Positions 37,625 to 46,317 of a stretch of 64,000 bases of DNA are shown here, one piece after another (the stretch's first letter is position 1; every line of letters begins with the position of its first letter). The notes beneath the pieces were generated by a model, which did not search any database, was not told where the DNA came from, and was given only the letters and a program-made list of their open reading frames with translations. The translations under genes were made by a program, and so were the position numbers. The DNA is taken from the NCBI GenBank assembly GCA_002937505.1, contig PTJY01000004.1, forward strand, positions 189,186 through 253,185, given 5' to 3'. The stretch is from Alphaproteobacteria bacterium MarineAlpha12_Bin1. Its GTDB lineage: Bacteria > Pseudomonadota > Alphaproteobacteria > UBA6615.

Positions 37625-38062
37625 ATGAATAACATAACCGTTGCGATAGCTGCTGATCACGCAGGATATGGATTAAAGGAAGAGCTTAAGAAGTATGTAA
37701 GTGATCTTGGTTATGACATATTAGACTGTGGGACAAATAGTCAAGAGTCTGTTGATTACCCTGATTTTGGCAAAGCTGTTGCGGATTCCATAATAGGCGG
37801 ACGAGCAGAACGCGGGGTTCTTGTTTGCGGAACTGGCATAGGTATATCTATATCCGCTAACCGGTACCAAGGTATTAGGGCAGCTGTTTGCCATGATGTT
37901 ACAACTGCTCGGTATGCTAGAGAACATAATGACGCTAATGTAATAGCTCTCGGGGCTAGAATCATTGGAACTTCTGTTGCTAAAGACTGTTTAAATGTTT
38001 TTTTATCGACCCCATTTGAAAATAATGAGCGTCATTTGAAACGTATAATGAAATTAGATTAA
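37625..38062 (+). CDS. rpiB: Ribose-5-phosphate isomerase B
   Basis: A 145-residue RpiB/LacAB-family isomerase that interconverts ribose 5-phosphate and ribulose 5-phosphate. Motifs seen are [16 protein letters not shown] near residues 7-22, [16 protein letters not shown] near 37-52, [23 protein letters not shown] with the active-site cysteine near 70, and [18 protein letters not shown] near 99-116. The order rpiB-glyA-nrdR is common in Alphaproteobacteria. It supplies ribulose 5-phosphate, the RibB substrate made downstream in the same gene run. Confidence 0.95.
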   Translation: MNNITVAIAADHAGYGLKEELKKYVSDLGYDILDCGTNSQESVDYPDFGKAVADSIIGGRAERGVLVCGTGIGISISANRYQGIRAAVCHDVTTARYAREHNDANVIALGARIIGTSVAKDCLNVFLSTPFENNERHLKRIMKLD

Positions 38063-38094
38063 TAACTTCATCTTATTTGCCTAGGGGATTATGT

Positions 38095-39396
38095 ATGACT
38101 AGTGAGGCCGTTCTAGAAAATGATTCACAAATCGACCATTTTGATCAACAGCTAGATCGTGTTGATCCAGACATATCGACTGCTATTAGGAATGAGAAGA
38201 GAAGACAACAGGACCAAGTTGAATTAATAGCGTCTGAAAATATTGTTTCTCAAGCGGTATTAGAGGTGGCTGGGTCAGTGTTAACTAACAAATATGCAGA
38301 AGGTTATCCTGGCAGAAGGTACTATGGTGGTTGTGAGTTCGTTGATGAAGCAGAACTTTTATGTATCTCACGGGCGAAAGAACTCTTTAATTGCGAATTT
38401 GCCAACGTACAACCTCATTCTGGTTCTCAAGCAAATCAGGCTGTCATGCTGGCTCTTTGTGAGCCTGGTGACACAATATTAGGGATGTCATTAGCCGCTG
38501 GTGGGCATTTAACTCATGGCGCTCCTCCTAACATGTCGGGAAAATGGTTTAACTCTATTCAATATGGTGTTAATCGAGACGATGATTTGATTGACTATGA
38601 CGAGGTTGAGGAGCTTTCTCTTCAGCATAAACCTAAGTTAATCATTGCTGGTGGCTCAGCCTATCCTAGAATTATCAATTTTGAGCGTTTTAAAATGATT
38701 GCCCAAAAATCTGGTTCGTTACTCTTGGTAGATATGGCACATTTTTCTGGATTGGTTGCTGGTGGGGTCCATCCTAGCCCTTTGCCTTTTGCTGATGTTG
38801 TTACAACTACAACTCACAAAACTCTTCGAGGTCCAAGGGGCGGAATGGTGCTTACAAATGATTTAGATATAGGGAAAAAAATTAATTCAGCTTTATTCCC
38901 AGGTTTACAGGGCGGACCGTTAATGCACATTATCGCGGCAAAAGCTGTGGCATTTGGTGAAGCCTTACGGCCGGAATTTAAGGATTATTCTCAGAAAGTA
39001 GTTGATAATGCAAGAATTCTTGCCAATACGTTATCAAGCTCTGGGTTTGATATAGTTTCTGGAGGTACTGACACACATGTATTATTGGTTGATCTACGAC
39101 CAAAGGGATTGACGGGAGACATAGCTGAAGACGCGTTGGAAAGAGCTGGATTGACCTGTAATAAGAATGGCATTCCATTTGATCCCGAAAAGCCAACGGT
39201 AACTTCGGGTATAAGACTGGGCACTCCAGCGGCTACAACGAGAGGATTTGGAGAAAAAGAATTTATTTTGGTTGGAACATTAATTAGCGAAGTTCTTGAT
39301 GCTCTTGTTGGGAACCCTCAAGGAAACAACGATGTTGAAAATGATGTTCGTCGACGCGTTTCCGAATTGTGTGCCCAATTTCCGATTTATGATTAG
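38095..39396 (+). CDS. glyA: Serine hydroxymethyltransferase
   Basis: A 433-residue PLP enzyme that converts serine and tetrahydrofolate into glycine and methylene-tetrahydrofolate. The start at 38095 is preferred over the upstream TTG at 38077; AGGGG lies before it. Signatures are [12 protein letters not shown] near 42-53, the PLP-lysine segment [16 protein letters not shown] near 241-256, and HSGSQANQ near 108-115. The one-carbon product links it to fhs at 60936 and to folate synthesis. It is in the rpiB-glyA-nrdR run. Confidence 0.97.
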   Translation: MTSEAVLENDSQIDHFDQQLDRVDPDISTAIRNEKRRQQDQVELIASENIVSQAVLEVAGSVLTNKYAEGYPGRRYYGGCEFVDEAELLCISRAKELFNCEFANVQPHSGSQANQAVMLALCEPGDTILGMSLAAGGHLTHGAPPNMSGKWFNSIQYGVNRDDDLIDYDEVEELSLQHKPKLIIAGGSAYPRIINFERFKMIAQKSGSLLLVDMAHFSGLVAGGVHPSPLPFADVVTTTTHKTLRGPRGGMVLTNDLDIGKKINSALFPGLQGGPLMHIIAAKAVAFGEALRPEFKDYSQKVVDNARILANTLSSSGFDIVSGGTDTHVLLVDLRPKGLTGDIAEDALERAGLTCNKNGIPFDPEKPTVTSGIRLGTPAATTRGFGEKEFILVGTLISEVLDALVGNPQGNNDVENDVRRRVSELCAQFPIYD

Positions 39397-39432
39397 ACTA
39401 AAAATATTATGTTTCTAATTGAGGATTAAATT

Positions 39433-39900
39433 ATGCGATGCCCCTTTTGCGGCCATTCAGACACACACGTTAAGGATTCACGTCCAACAGAAGATAACTC
39501 TGCTATACGTCGACGTAGAGCTTGTCCTGATTGTGGCGCCAGATGGACAACTTTTGAACGCGTCCAGCTTCGTGATCTTATTGTTGTTAAAAAAAATGGA
39601 CAACGTACCAACTTTGATCGCGATAAACTTGAAAGATCTATGAGAATTGCTCTACGTAAACGGCCAGTTGATTCTGACAGGACTGATCGTGTTATTAGTG
39701 GCATAGTTCGCAGATTGGAATCTTCAGGTGAATCTGAAATATCCAGTGACGCTATAGGTGAAGCTGTAATGGACGCGCTCGCGAGTCTTGATTCAGTTGC
39801 TTACGTTAGATTTGCTTCTGTATATAAAAATTTCAGAGAAGCAAAGGATTTTGAAGATTTCATTGGTCTGGAGCAACTCGCGACCGATACTACCAAATGA
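39433..39900 (+). CDS. nrdR: Transcriptional repressor NrdR
   Basis: A 155-residue NrdR, the nucleotide-sensing repressor of ribonucleotide reductase genes. The N-terminal zinc ribbon has CPFC at residues 3-6 and CPDC near 31-34 with RRRRAC before it. The ATP-cone follows ([20 protein letters not shown] near 51-70). It senses ATP/dATP and binds paired NrdR boxes; candidate boxes precede nrdJ at 4862-4957. It overlaps no neighbour and is 16 bp from the ribD start. Confidence 0.96.
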   Translation: MRCPFCGHSDTHVKDSRPTEDNSAIRRRRACPDCGARWTTFERVQLRDLIVVKKNGQRTNFDRDKLERSMRIALRKRPVDSDRTDRVISGIVRRLESSGESEISSDAIGEAVMDALASLDSVAYVRFASVYKNFREAKDFEDFIGLEQLATDTTK

Positions 39901-39916
39901 AGTCATAATATATTCT

Positions 39917-41053
39917 ATGTTAGACATCCAAAGTCATAATAGATTTATGCAAACAGCACTTCGACTTGCCCGAAGAGGTTTTGGTAAGACTTGGCCTAAC
40001 CCGACTGTTGGTTGTGTAATTGTCGATACTTCAGAAATGCATAATAAAGTAATAGGGCTAGGCTTTACTCAGCCCTCTGGCTCAGATCACGCTGAATGTG
40101 TTGCTATCAAACAGGCATTAAATCGATATGGTAAAGATAGATTGCGCGGTAGCACTTTGTATTCGTCGCTTGAGCCCTGTTGTCATCAGGGAAAAACCCC
40201 TCCTTGTACCGAATTAATAATCAAGAATGGAATATCTACGGTAGTTATTGGTTGTAAAGATCCTGATAGCAGGGTTTCTGGTCGAGGAATAAACGAACTA
40301 AGAGAGTCTGGGATCAATGTAATAGAAAACGTTCTAAGAGAGGAGTCCGAAGATCTTAATGCTGGCTTTATTTCCCGTGTAAAACTTGGAAGACCGTCGG
40401 TTACTATGAAGGTGGCCACATCTGCTGATGGCAAAATAGCCACGTATATGGACAAATCTAAATGGATAACCTCTGAATTGGCAAGAAAGCGAGCTCATTT
40501 GATGAGGTCACAACACGATGCGTTGCTTGTAGGAATAGGGACAGTATTAAAAGATGATCCATTGTTAACTTGTCGTTTGAATGGGTTGGAGAACAGTTCT
40601 CCTATAAGAGTCGTTATTGATACTAATCTAAGAATTAATCACTCATGTAATCTTATGCGCACATCTGGTGATGTACCTACTTGGATATTTACCGTTGGTA
40701 ATAAGAATGATAAACCGATAGCCCAGTTACAACAAAATGGAGCTGATGTTATATCAGTATCTGCTGATGAGCGGGGTCTAGTTGATTTAAACGAAGTCTT
40801 GTCAATCCTAGGTAACAGAGGCATCTCAAGAGTATTATCAGAAGGTGGCGCTTCACTTAATAGTTCGCTTATAAAGTCTAACTTAGTTGATAAGATAGCT
40901 TGGTTTCGATCAAATAAGCTTATTGGTAGTGACGGAAAATCAGTTTTTGAATCAATAGGTGTAAAAGATATTGATGATATGATTGATTTCAAACTAACTA
41001 AAAGAGAAAGTGTTGGTAATGAGACGCTCGATCGATATAGACGAATGGATTAA
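39917..41053 (+). CDS. ribD: Bifunctional diaminohydroxyphosphoribosylaminopyrimidine deaminase / 5-amino-6-(5-phosphoribosylamino)uracil reductase
   Basis: A 378-residue RibD that performs the deamination and reduction steps of riboflavin synthesis. The ATG at 39917 (MLDIQSHNRFMQ) is chosen because the longer frame runs back into nrdR. The deaminase domain (1-145) keeps HAECVAIKQAL near residues 53-63 and EPCCHQGKTPPC near 78-89 for zinc binding. The reductase domain (about 148-378) begins PSVTMKVATSADGKIA and contains SEGGASLNSSLI near 311-322. It starts the rib gene run. Confidence 0.96.
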   Translation: MLDIQSHNRFMQTALRLARRGFGKTWPNPTVGCVIVDTSEMHNKVIGLGFTQPSGSDHAECVAIKQALNRYGKDRLRGSTLYSSLEPCCHQGKTPPCTELIIKNGISTVVIGCKDPDSRVSGRGINELRESGINVIENVLREESEDLNAGFISRVKLGRPSVTMKVATSADGKIATYMDKSKWITSELARKRAHLMRSQHDALLVGIGTVLKDDPLLTCRLNGLENSSPIRVVIDTNLRINHSCNLMRTSGDVPTWIFTVGNKNDKPIAQLQQNGADVISVSADERGLVDLNEVLSILGNRGISRVLSEGGASLNSSLIKSNLVDKIAWFRSNKLIGSDGKSVFESIGVKDIDDMIDFKLTKRESVGNETLDRYRRMD

Positions 41054-41061
41054 CTAAACCC

Positions 41062-41652
41062 ATGTTTACAGGTATTATTATAGACGTAGGTTCAGTGAAG
41101 AAGATTGTTCGTCATGGGGTGGGATGTTCTTTAAAGATTGAAACTACTTTTGATACAGAAGACGTTTTGATAGGGTCCTCTATAGCATGTAATGGAGCGT
41201 GCTTAACAGTCGTAGATAAAGGAAATCATTGGTTCTCTGCAGATGTATCTGGCGAAACACTGAATTGTACCTCTCTCGGGGATTGGGTAGTGAATACTCG
41301 TGTTAATATAGAAACTGCCCTAAAAGCTGGTGATGAATTTGGCGGGCATTTAGTTCAAGGTCATGTAGATGGAATAGGTTCACTGGTGGATTGCGTTACT
41401 GAAGGAAGTAATCATCGAATAACAATTGAGTCTGAGGCTAAAATAATAGAGTTTATTGCCCCAAAGGGGTCGATTACGGTTGATGGGGTTTCGCTAACAG
41501 TAAACGAACTTAATTATAACAGATTTGGAGTTAACATAATTCCTCATACTTGGGATAACACAAATTTCTCTCATCTTAAGATAAAAGATAAAGTAAATAT
41601 AGAAATTGATATTGTTGCTCGTTACGTGGCGAGACTTATGGAACGGAGTTGA
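41062..41652 (+). CDS. ribE: Riboflavin synthase alpha subunit
   Basis: A 196-residue riboflavin synthase that dismutates two 6,7-dimethyl-8-ribityllumazine molecules to riboflavin. It consists of two similar lumazine-binding halves: MFTGIIIDVGSVKKI at the start with IACNGACLTVV near 46-56, and GGHLVQGHVDGIGSL near 94-108 with SITVDGVSLTVNEL near 138-151. It is 8 bp after ribD and 3 bp before ribB. Confidence 0.95.
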   Translation: MFTGIIIDVGSVKKIVRHGVGCSLKIETTFDTEDVLIGSSIACNGACLTVVDKGNHWFSADVSGETLNCTSLGDWVVNTRVNIETALKAGDEFGGHLVQGHVDGIGSLVDCVTEGSNHRITIESEAKIIEFIAPKGSITVDGVSLTVNELNYNRFGVNIIPHTWDNTNFSHLKIKDKVNIEIDIVARYVARLMERS

Positions 41653-41655
41653 TAG

Positions 41656-42801
41656 TTGGCACATAATAGTCAAACGGTAAGATCATCTGAAGATATGAGT
41701 ATCCTATCTCCGATTGAAGACATCATCGACGATGCTAGAAACGGTAGAATGTTTATTCTAATTGATGATGAGGGTCGAGAAAATGAAGGTGATTTAGTTA
41801 TACCTGCTCAGATGGCAACTCCTGATGCCGTCAATTTTATGGCAACTTTTGGTAGGGGGCTGATATGTCTAGCTTTAACTCGTGAGCGGGTGAACAAACT
41901 GGAGCTTCCGCTATTGCCTCAATCACGTAGAGGGGGACTGGAAACTGCATTTACTGTATCAATTGAAGCGAAAGAAGGAGTGACGACAGGAATATCCGCT
42001 CCTGACAGAGCGAGAACCATAAGCGTTGCAATTGACCCACGTTCAACGCCTGATGAGATAGTGACACCAGGTCATGTTTTTCCTCTGGCAGCTAGAGATG
42101 GAGGGGTCCTAGTCAGAGCTGGGCATACAGAAGCAGGTGTGGATTTATCTCGATTAGCTGGGCTTAATCCATCTGCTGTGATTTGTGAGATTATGAATGA
42201 AGATGGCACTATGGCACGTCTTCCAGAACTTGTTAAATTTGCTCAATTTCACGGCCTTAAAATCGGTGCTATTGCCGATCTTATAGCTTATCGAAGACGT
42301 AATGATAGGATAGTTGAGAGACTACTTGAGCATGATTTTAACTCAAAATTTGGAGGTACCTATAAGTATTACGTCTATTTTAATAAAGTTGAATATGCAG
42401 AACATATTGCTTTAGTTAAGGGAAAAATTTCACCTTCCACACCTGTTTTAGTTCGTATGCACTCATTTAGTCTCGGAAGTGATGCGCTAGGTAGTGTTGA
42501 TGCAAAAGACGCAGGCGTTTTACAGAAATCTATGGAAATGATTGGTGAAGAAGGTAATGGTATTATTGTTGTGATAAGGGATACTGGTCCTACAGATCCA
42601 AGTGATCGTTTGAAACAACTCTGGAGCGCCCCGACAAAACCTGTAAATGAACTTCGAGATTATGGTGTTGGAGCACAAATATTGGTGGATTTAGGGGTAA
42701 GAGATATAATTCTTTTATCTAACTCAGAAAGATCGATTGTGGGTTTAGAAGGCTTTGGTCTTAAAGTAGTAGAAACCCGTCCCGTTTCAACTAGCCTTTA
42801 G
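41656..42801 (+). CDS. ribB: 3,4-dihydroxy-2-butanone 4-phosphate synthase with degenerate GTP cyclohydrolase II domain (RibBX type)
   Basis: A 381-residue fusion. The N-terminal domain (about 18-215) is a complete DHBP synthase: DDEGRENEGDLVIPA near 37-51, TAFTVSIEAKEGVTTGIS near 98-115 and GHVFPLAARDGGVLVRAGHT near 139-158. The C-terminal domain (about 230-375) aligns with GTP cyclohydrolase II, but its three zinc cysteines are replaced (S272, A283 and D285), and the catalytic RQEGRGIGL loop is gone (RDTGPTDPSD). So only the RibB reaction is expected. The TTG start at 41656 follows GGAG; an ATG at 41695 is the alternative. A separate active RibA must exist elsewhere if the pathway is complete. 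Confidence 0.9.
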   Translation: MAHNSQTVRSSEDMSILSPIEDIIDDARNGRMFILIDDEGRENEGDLVIPAQMATPDAVNFMATFGRGLICLALTRERVNKLELPLLPQSRRGGLETAFTVSIEAKEGVTTGISAPDRARTISVAIDPRSTPDEIVTPGHVFPLAARDGGVLVRAGHTEAGVDLSRLAGLNPSAVICEIMNEDGTMARLPELVKFAQFHGLKIGAIADLIAYRRRNDRIVERLLEHDFNSKFGGTYKYYVYFNKVEYAEHIALVKGKISPSTPVLVRMHSFSLGSDALGSVDAKDAGVLQKSMEMIGEEGNGIIVVIRDTGPTDPSDRLKQLWSAPTKPVNELRDYGVGAQILVDLGVRDIILLSNSERSIVGLEGFGLKVVETRPVSTSL

Positions 42802-42817
42802 TAAGTGAGTTGATCTT

Positions 42818-43285
42818 ATGATTCAAAAAAAATGCAATGTTTTGATTGTTGCTGCTACTTTTTATAAAAGTATTATCGACGAATTAATCAAAGGTGCCGG
42901 TCAGGTGTTAAATGACTCTGACGTTTCATTCAATTTAATTGAGGTTCCTGGAGCGTTTGAATTACCAGCTGTTGTTTCAATGGCTTTAGCAGTAGAAAAA
43001 AGTGAAAATAAAAAGATATATGACGGTTACATAACTCTTGGCTGTGTTATCAGAGGTGAAACAACTCATTACGATTACGTCTGCGGTGAAACGGCAAGGG
43101 CACTGCAAGAGCTGTCCACTAAACACCAGCTTGCTTTAGGTTTTGGCTTATTAACAGTTGAGAACGTGGACCAAGCCAAAGAAAGAGCTTTTGTTGATAG
43201 AAAAAACAAGGGTGGTGAGGCAGCTGAAGCGTGTATAAAAATGATACAAGTAAGGAACGATTTAGGTGTTCAATCAAGTGACTGA
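42818..43285 (+). CDS. ribH: 6,7-dimethyl-8-ribityllumazine synthase
   Basis: A 155-residue lumazine synthase that condenses 5-amino-6-ribitylaminouracil with 3,4-dihydroxy-2-butanone 4-phosphate. Characteristic stretches are NLIEVPGAFELPAVVSMAL near residues 39-57, GYITLGCVIRGETTHYDYVC near 68-87, and FGLLTVENVDQAKERA near 108-123. It follows ribB by 16 bp, and its end overlaps the nusB start. Confidence 0.96.
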   Translation: MIQKKCNVLIVAATFYKSIIDELIKGAGQVLNDSDVSFNLIEVPGAFELPAVVSMALAVEKSENKKIYDGYITLGCVIRGETTHYDYVCGETARALQELSTKHQLALGFGLLTVENVDQAKERAFVDRKNKGGEAAEACIKMIQVRNDLGVQSSD

Positions 43286-43778
43286 GATAGAAAACGATTT
43301 TGACCCCAATTTATCCAGGCAAACGAATTTGACTAAGAGCGTTTCGCGTTTAGCAGCTGTACAAATAATGTATCAATTGTCTATGACAGATACGAGTGTT
43401 GTTGAAGTTATAAATCATTATGAATCCTTATTAACTTCAAAGACACTGGATGAAAGTATGTCTATGATGGCGGCACCAGACACGTCATTTGTTAAGGGCC
43501 TTGTGATTGGTACGTATCCCCAAATTGAATCAATTGATGAAATAATCACCAAATATCTAGATGAATCATGGTCGATTGATCGTATTGATGTCCTGCTTTT
43601 AAATATATTGAGATGTGGAGTTTATGAGATAAAGGACGCTCTCTCGGTGCCTCCAAAAGTCGTTATAAGTGAGTATCTATCCATATCTGATGCATTTTAT
43701 GATTCAAAAATAAGTGGTTTAGTCAATGCGGTTTTGGATAAAGTAGTTAATGATTTGAGACCAATTGAAACAAATTAA
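43266..43778 (+). CDS. nusB: Transcription antitermination protein NusB
   Basis: A 170-residue NusB, which with NusE binds boxA RNA and promotes rRNA antitermination. Signature segments are RLAAVQIMYQLSM near 28-40, RIDVLLLNILRCGVYEI near 106-122, and PPKVVISEYLSIS near 129-141. The start is either GTG at 43266 or GTG at 43278; both overlap the end of ribH. The ribH-nusB-thiL order is widespread. Confidence 0.94.
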   Translation: MFNQVTEIENDFDPNLSRQTNLTKSVSRLAAVQIMYQLSMTDTSVVEVINHYESLLTSKTLDESMSMMAAPDTSFVKGLVIGTYPQIESIDEIITKYLDESWSIDRIDVLLLNILRCGVYEIKDALSVPPKVVISEYLSISDAFYDSKISGLVNAVLDKVVNDLRPIETN

Positions 43779-43801
43779 CTTACATAACCCCCAGTATATT
43801 T

Positions 43802-44794
43802 ATGACAATTGGATTAGACGAATTTGAAATTATAAGAACTTATTTCTCTCCTCTATCGAAAGGGGAAAGCGGTGCTTATTCATTATTGGATGATGCCGCA
43901 AAAGTTAAATTTAATTCCTCATCCTCTACAATCATAACAAGCGATCTAATGGTTTCTGGTGTTCACTTTCCTCTGACTGAGCCTGCTAATTATGTTGCGG
44001 CTCGGCTCTTAAGAGTCAATTTATCGGATATAGCGGCGATGGGCGCAGTTCCAGTTGGTTATACTTTGTCACTAGCCTTACCAGACAATATAAATATCGA
44101 ATGGATATCGTCATTTTCTAAGGGACTTGCAGAAGAACAGGAACTTTTTGGTATAACTTTATTAGGGGGTGACACCACTAAATGTTCTAGTGAAATGGTT
44201 TTATCTGTTACAATGTTTGGAGAAGCCAAAGACAATAGCGTTCTGTTGCGATCTGGAGCAAGGGTCGGTGATGAGGTTTTCGTCTCTGGATATATTGGTG
44301 ACGCATTTTTAGGTTTGTCAATCTTACAAGAAGAGACTGTAGACAGTTATAATAAAACGCATAGATATTTGATTAACAGGTTTCGTAAACCGTCTCCTAG
44401 ATTGGAGTTAGGGGAGAAACTTATTGGAATTGCAACCTCAGCAATTGATGTCTCTGATGGTTTGATTTCTGATCTTGGACATGTGTGTTCAGCTTCTATG
44501 GTTTCTGCAAATATTTTATTTGATAAAGTCCCAGTATCGAAAGCTGCAAAACTCACAGCATTTAAAAATGAAAACATCAGAAAAAGTCTCATTACCGCGG
44601 GAGATGACTATGAGCTTATTTTTACCGTACCGTCCAATCGATCCGGTATTGTGAAGAATTTATCACTTGAATTGGGGATTAATCTTACAAAAATTGGTAA
44701 TATTGTTAATAACAAAAACTCACAACTGGTGTCTGCCTTTGATTTAGACGGTAATATTATTAGTTTAGACAGAACAGGATTTAGGCATTTTTAA
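43802..44794 (+). CDS. thiL: Thiamine-monophosphate kinase
   Basis: A 330-residue kinase of the PurM/ThiL superfamily that phosphorylates thiamine monophosphate to the active cofactor TPP. Visible are LDDAAKV near residues 29-35, SDLMVSGVHFPL near 47-58, LGGDTTKC near 121-128, DVSDGLISDLGH near 218-229 and GDDYELIFT near 265-273. It is last in the rib-nusB run and functionally completes thiamine synthesis begun by thiOSG. No riboswitch is visible before it. Confidence 0.94.
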   Translation: MTIGLDEFEIIRTYFSPLSKGESGAYSLLDDAAKVKFNSSSSTIITSDLMVSGVHFPLTEPANYVAARLLRVNLSDIAAMGAVPVGYTLSLALPDNINIEWISSFSKGLAEEQELFGITLLGGDTTKCSSEMVLSVTMFGEAKDNSVLLRSGARVGDEVFVSGYIGDAFLGLSILQEETVDSYNKTHRYLINRFRKPSPRLELGEKLIGIATSAIDVSDGLISDLGHVCSASMVSANILFDKVPVSKAAKLTAFKNENIRKSLITAGDDYELIFTVPSNRSGIVKNLSLELGINLTKIGNIVNNKNSQLVSAFDLDGNIISLDRTGFRHF

Positions 44795-44932
44795 ATCTCT
44801 GTGCTATATGCTTTTTTATAAATCGGTTGAATCTATAAACAGTTTAGAATCTCAAGCTATCTGTCAAAAGTGATTGCCTAAACCTGACATGTGAAAAGTT
44901 TCCTAGTTTTAGAATCTTTAGAAGGATATTTG

Positions 44933-46147
44933 ATGGCGTTAAATGATGTTGTAAGAAATGTCTCTCTCTTGTCAATGTGCCAAGCCTTGGCACAAACACA
45001 GATGGTTCTAATATTCTCCGTGACTACCTTTATTGGAGCAGCACTCGCTCCAGTTGTTAATTTTTTCGGTGTTCCATTTAGCTTAGCAACCCTCCCAATT
45101 ACAGTTCAATTTACTTTCATGACGCTCTCAACTCTTCCTGCTGCACTATTAATGAAGAAACTTGGAAGGGCTAACGGTTTTATTCTATTTATTTTATTAG
45201 GTGTCTTAGGTATAGCAGTATGTTTAATAGCTCTTGTTTATCACGATTTTATTCTTTTTTGCATTGGCTCTTCTCTATTTGGCGCGTCAGCTGGATCTAA
45301 TCAGCAATTTCGTTTTGCTGCGGTCGATACAGCCGATGAAGCAACTAGGTCAAAAGCAGTTAGTTTAGTTCTTGCAGGTGGTGTTTTTGCGGGTATTGTG
45401 GGTCCTACCTTGTCTGCTTGGTCTTTTGATTTGCTTGCTCCAGTAATTTATGCTGGCGTTTTTGCTGTCATAATGGCCATGCAGATAATAATGGTTATCT
45501 TGCTATTATTTACGAATATACCTCCTCCAAATAAAACTGAATTATCAGGTCCCACGAGGAGTTTCTGGGAAATAGCATCACAACCTAAATTTATAGTTGC
45601 AGTTATGAGCGCGATGGTTGGTTATGGAGTAATGAATTTTGTTATGCTTGCTACACCACTATTTATGGGTTCTCATCCTGCACATTCCTTCACTTTTCCA
45701 GACGTGAATGACGTTATTATGTGGCATGTGCTTGGAATGTTCGCTCCAAGTTTCTTCACAGGTTGGTTAATTAAACGTTACGGTGATATTAACATAATAA
45801 CTATTGGAGCCATTATCTCTGGTATTAGTATAGCTGTGAACTTAACCGGAGACACTTTAATGCACCTGAGAATTGCTATGGCGTTAGTCGGCTTAGGATG
45901 GAACTTTATGTTTACAGGTGGCACAACACTTTTGTTGCAAACATATAAACCTTCTGAAAAGGCAAAAGTTCAAGGAATAAACGATTTTTTTGTTTTTGGT
46001 ACCGTTGCAGTTTGCTCATTGTTAGCAGGGGGTACGTATCAATCAGTAGGTTGGAGTGCCGTAAACCTCGCAGCTGTTCCATTATTAGTTTTAGTATTAG
46101 TAGCTGTTATTTGGTTAAGAGGAAGACGTTTACCTGTGACAACTTAA
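44933..46147 (+). CDS. MFS transporter
   Basis: A 404-residue major facilitator superfamily protein with about twelve hydrophobic helices. The ATG at 44933 (MALNDVVRN), preceded by AAGGATA, is preferred over the GTG at 44891. Features are FGASAGSNQQFRFAAVDTAD near 122-141, which resembles a subgroup of multidrug/sugar-like MFS proteins, and SFFTGWLIKRYGDINI in the second half. The substrate cannot be inferred. It stands alone between thiL and hppA. Confidence 0.88.
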   Translation: MALNDVVRNVSLLSMCQALAQTQMVLIFSVTTFIGAALAPVVNFFGVPFSLATLPITVQFTFMTLSTLPAALLMKKLGRANGFILFILLGVLGIAVCLIALVYHDFILFCIGSSLFGASAGSNQQFRFAAVDTADEATRSKAVSLVLAGGVFAGIVGPTLSAWSFDLLAPVIYAGVFAVIMAMQIIMVILLLFTNIPPPNKTELSGPTRSFWEIASQPKFIVAVMSAMVGYGVMNFVMLATPLFMGSHPAHSFTFPDVNDVIMWHVLGMFAPSFFTGWLIKRYGDINIITIGAIISGISIAVNLTGDTLMHLRIAMALVGLGWNFMFTGGTTLLLQTYKPSEKAKVQGINDFFVFGTVAVCSLLAGGTYQSVGWSAVNLAAVPLLVLVLVAVIWLRGRRLPVTT

Positions 46148-46317
46148 TAACATTAATGAGTAATTGTAAAAACTAATATCAACATAGGTTGCTTTAGTTA
46201 ATGGTTTTTGGCATGTTCCCGAATCTATAAACCTGATAAATAACTTCGAAATTCAGCAAAGGTGTTTGTGTCTACAGAACGGACAATTCTATACACTAAT
46301 ATAAGGAAAGTATAAAT

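Noticed and set aside
46208-46295. Several promoter-like pairs before hppA (TTGGCA near 46208; TTGTGT and TATACA near 46266-46295)
   Set aside because: Spacing is wrong for the first and 18 bp with weak -35 for the second; not firm enough to list.
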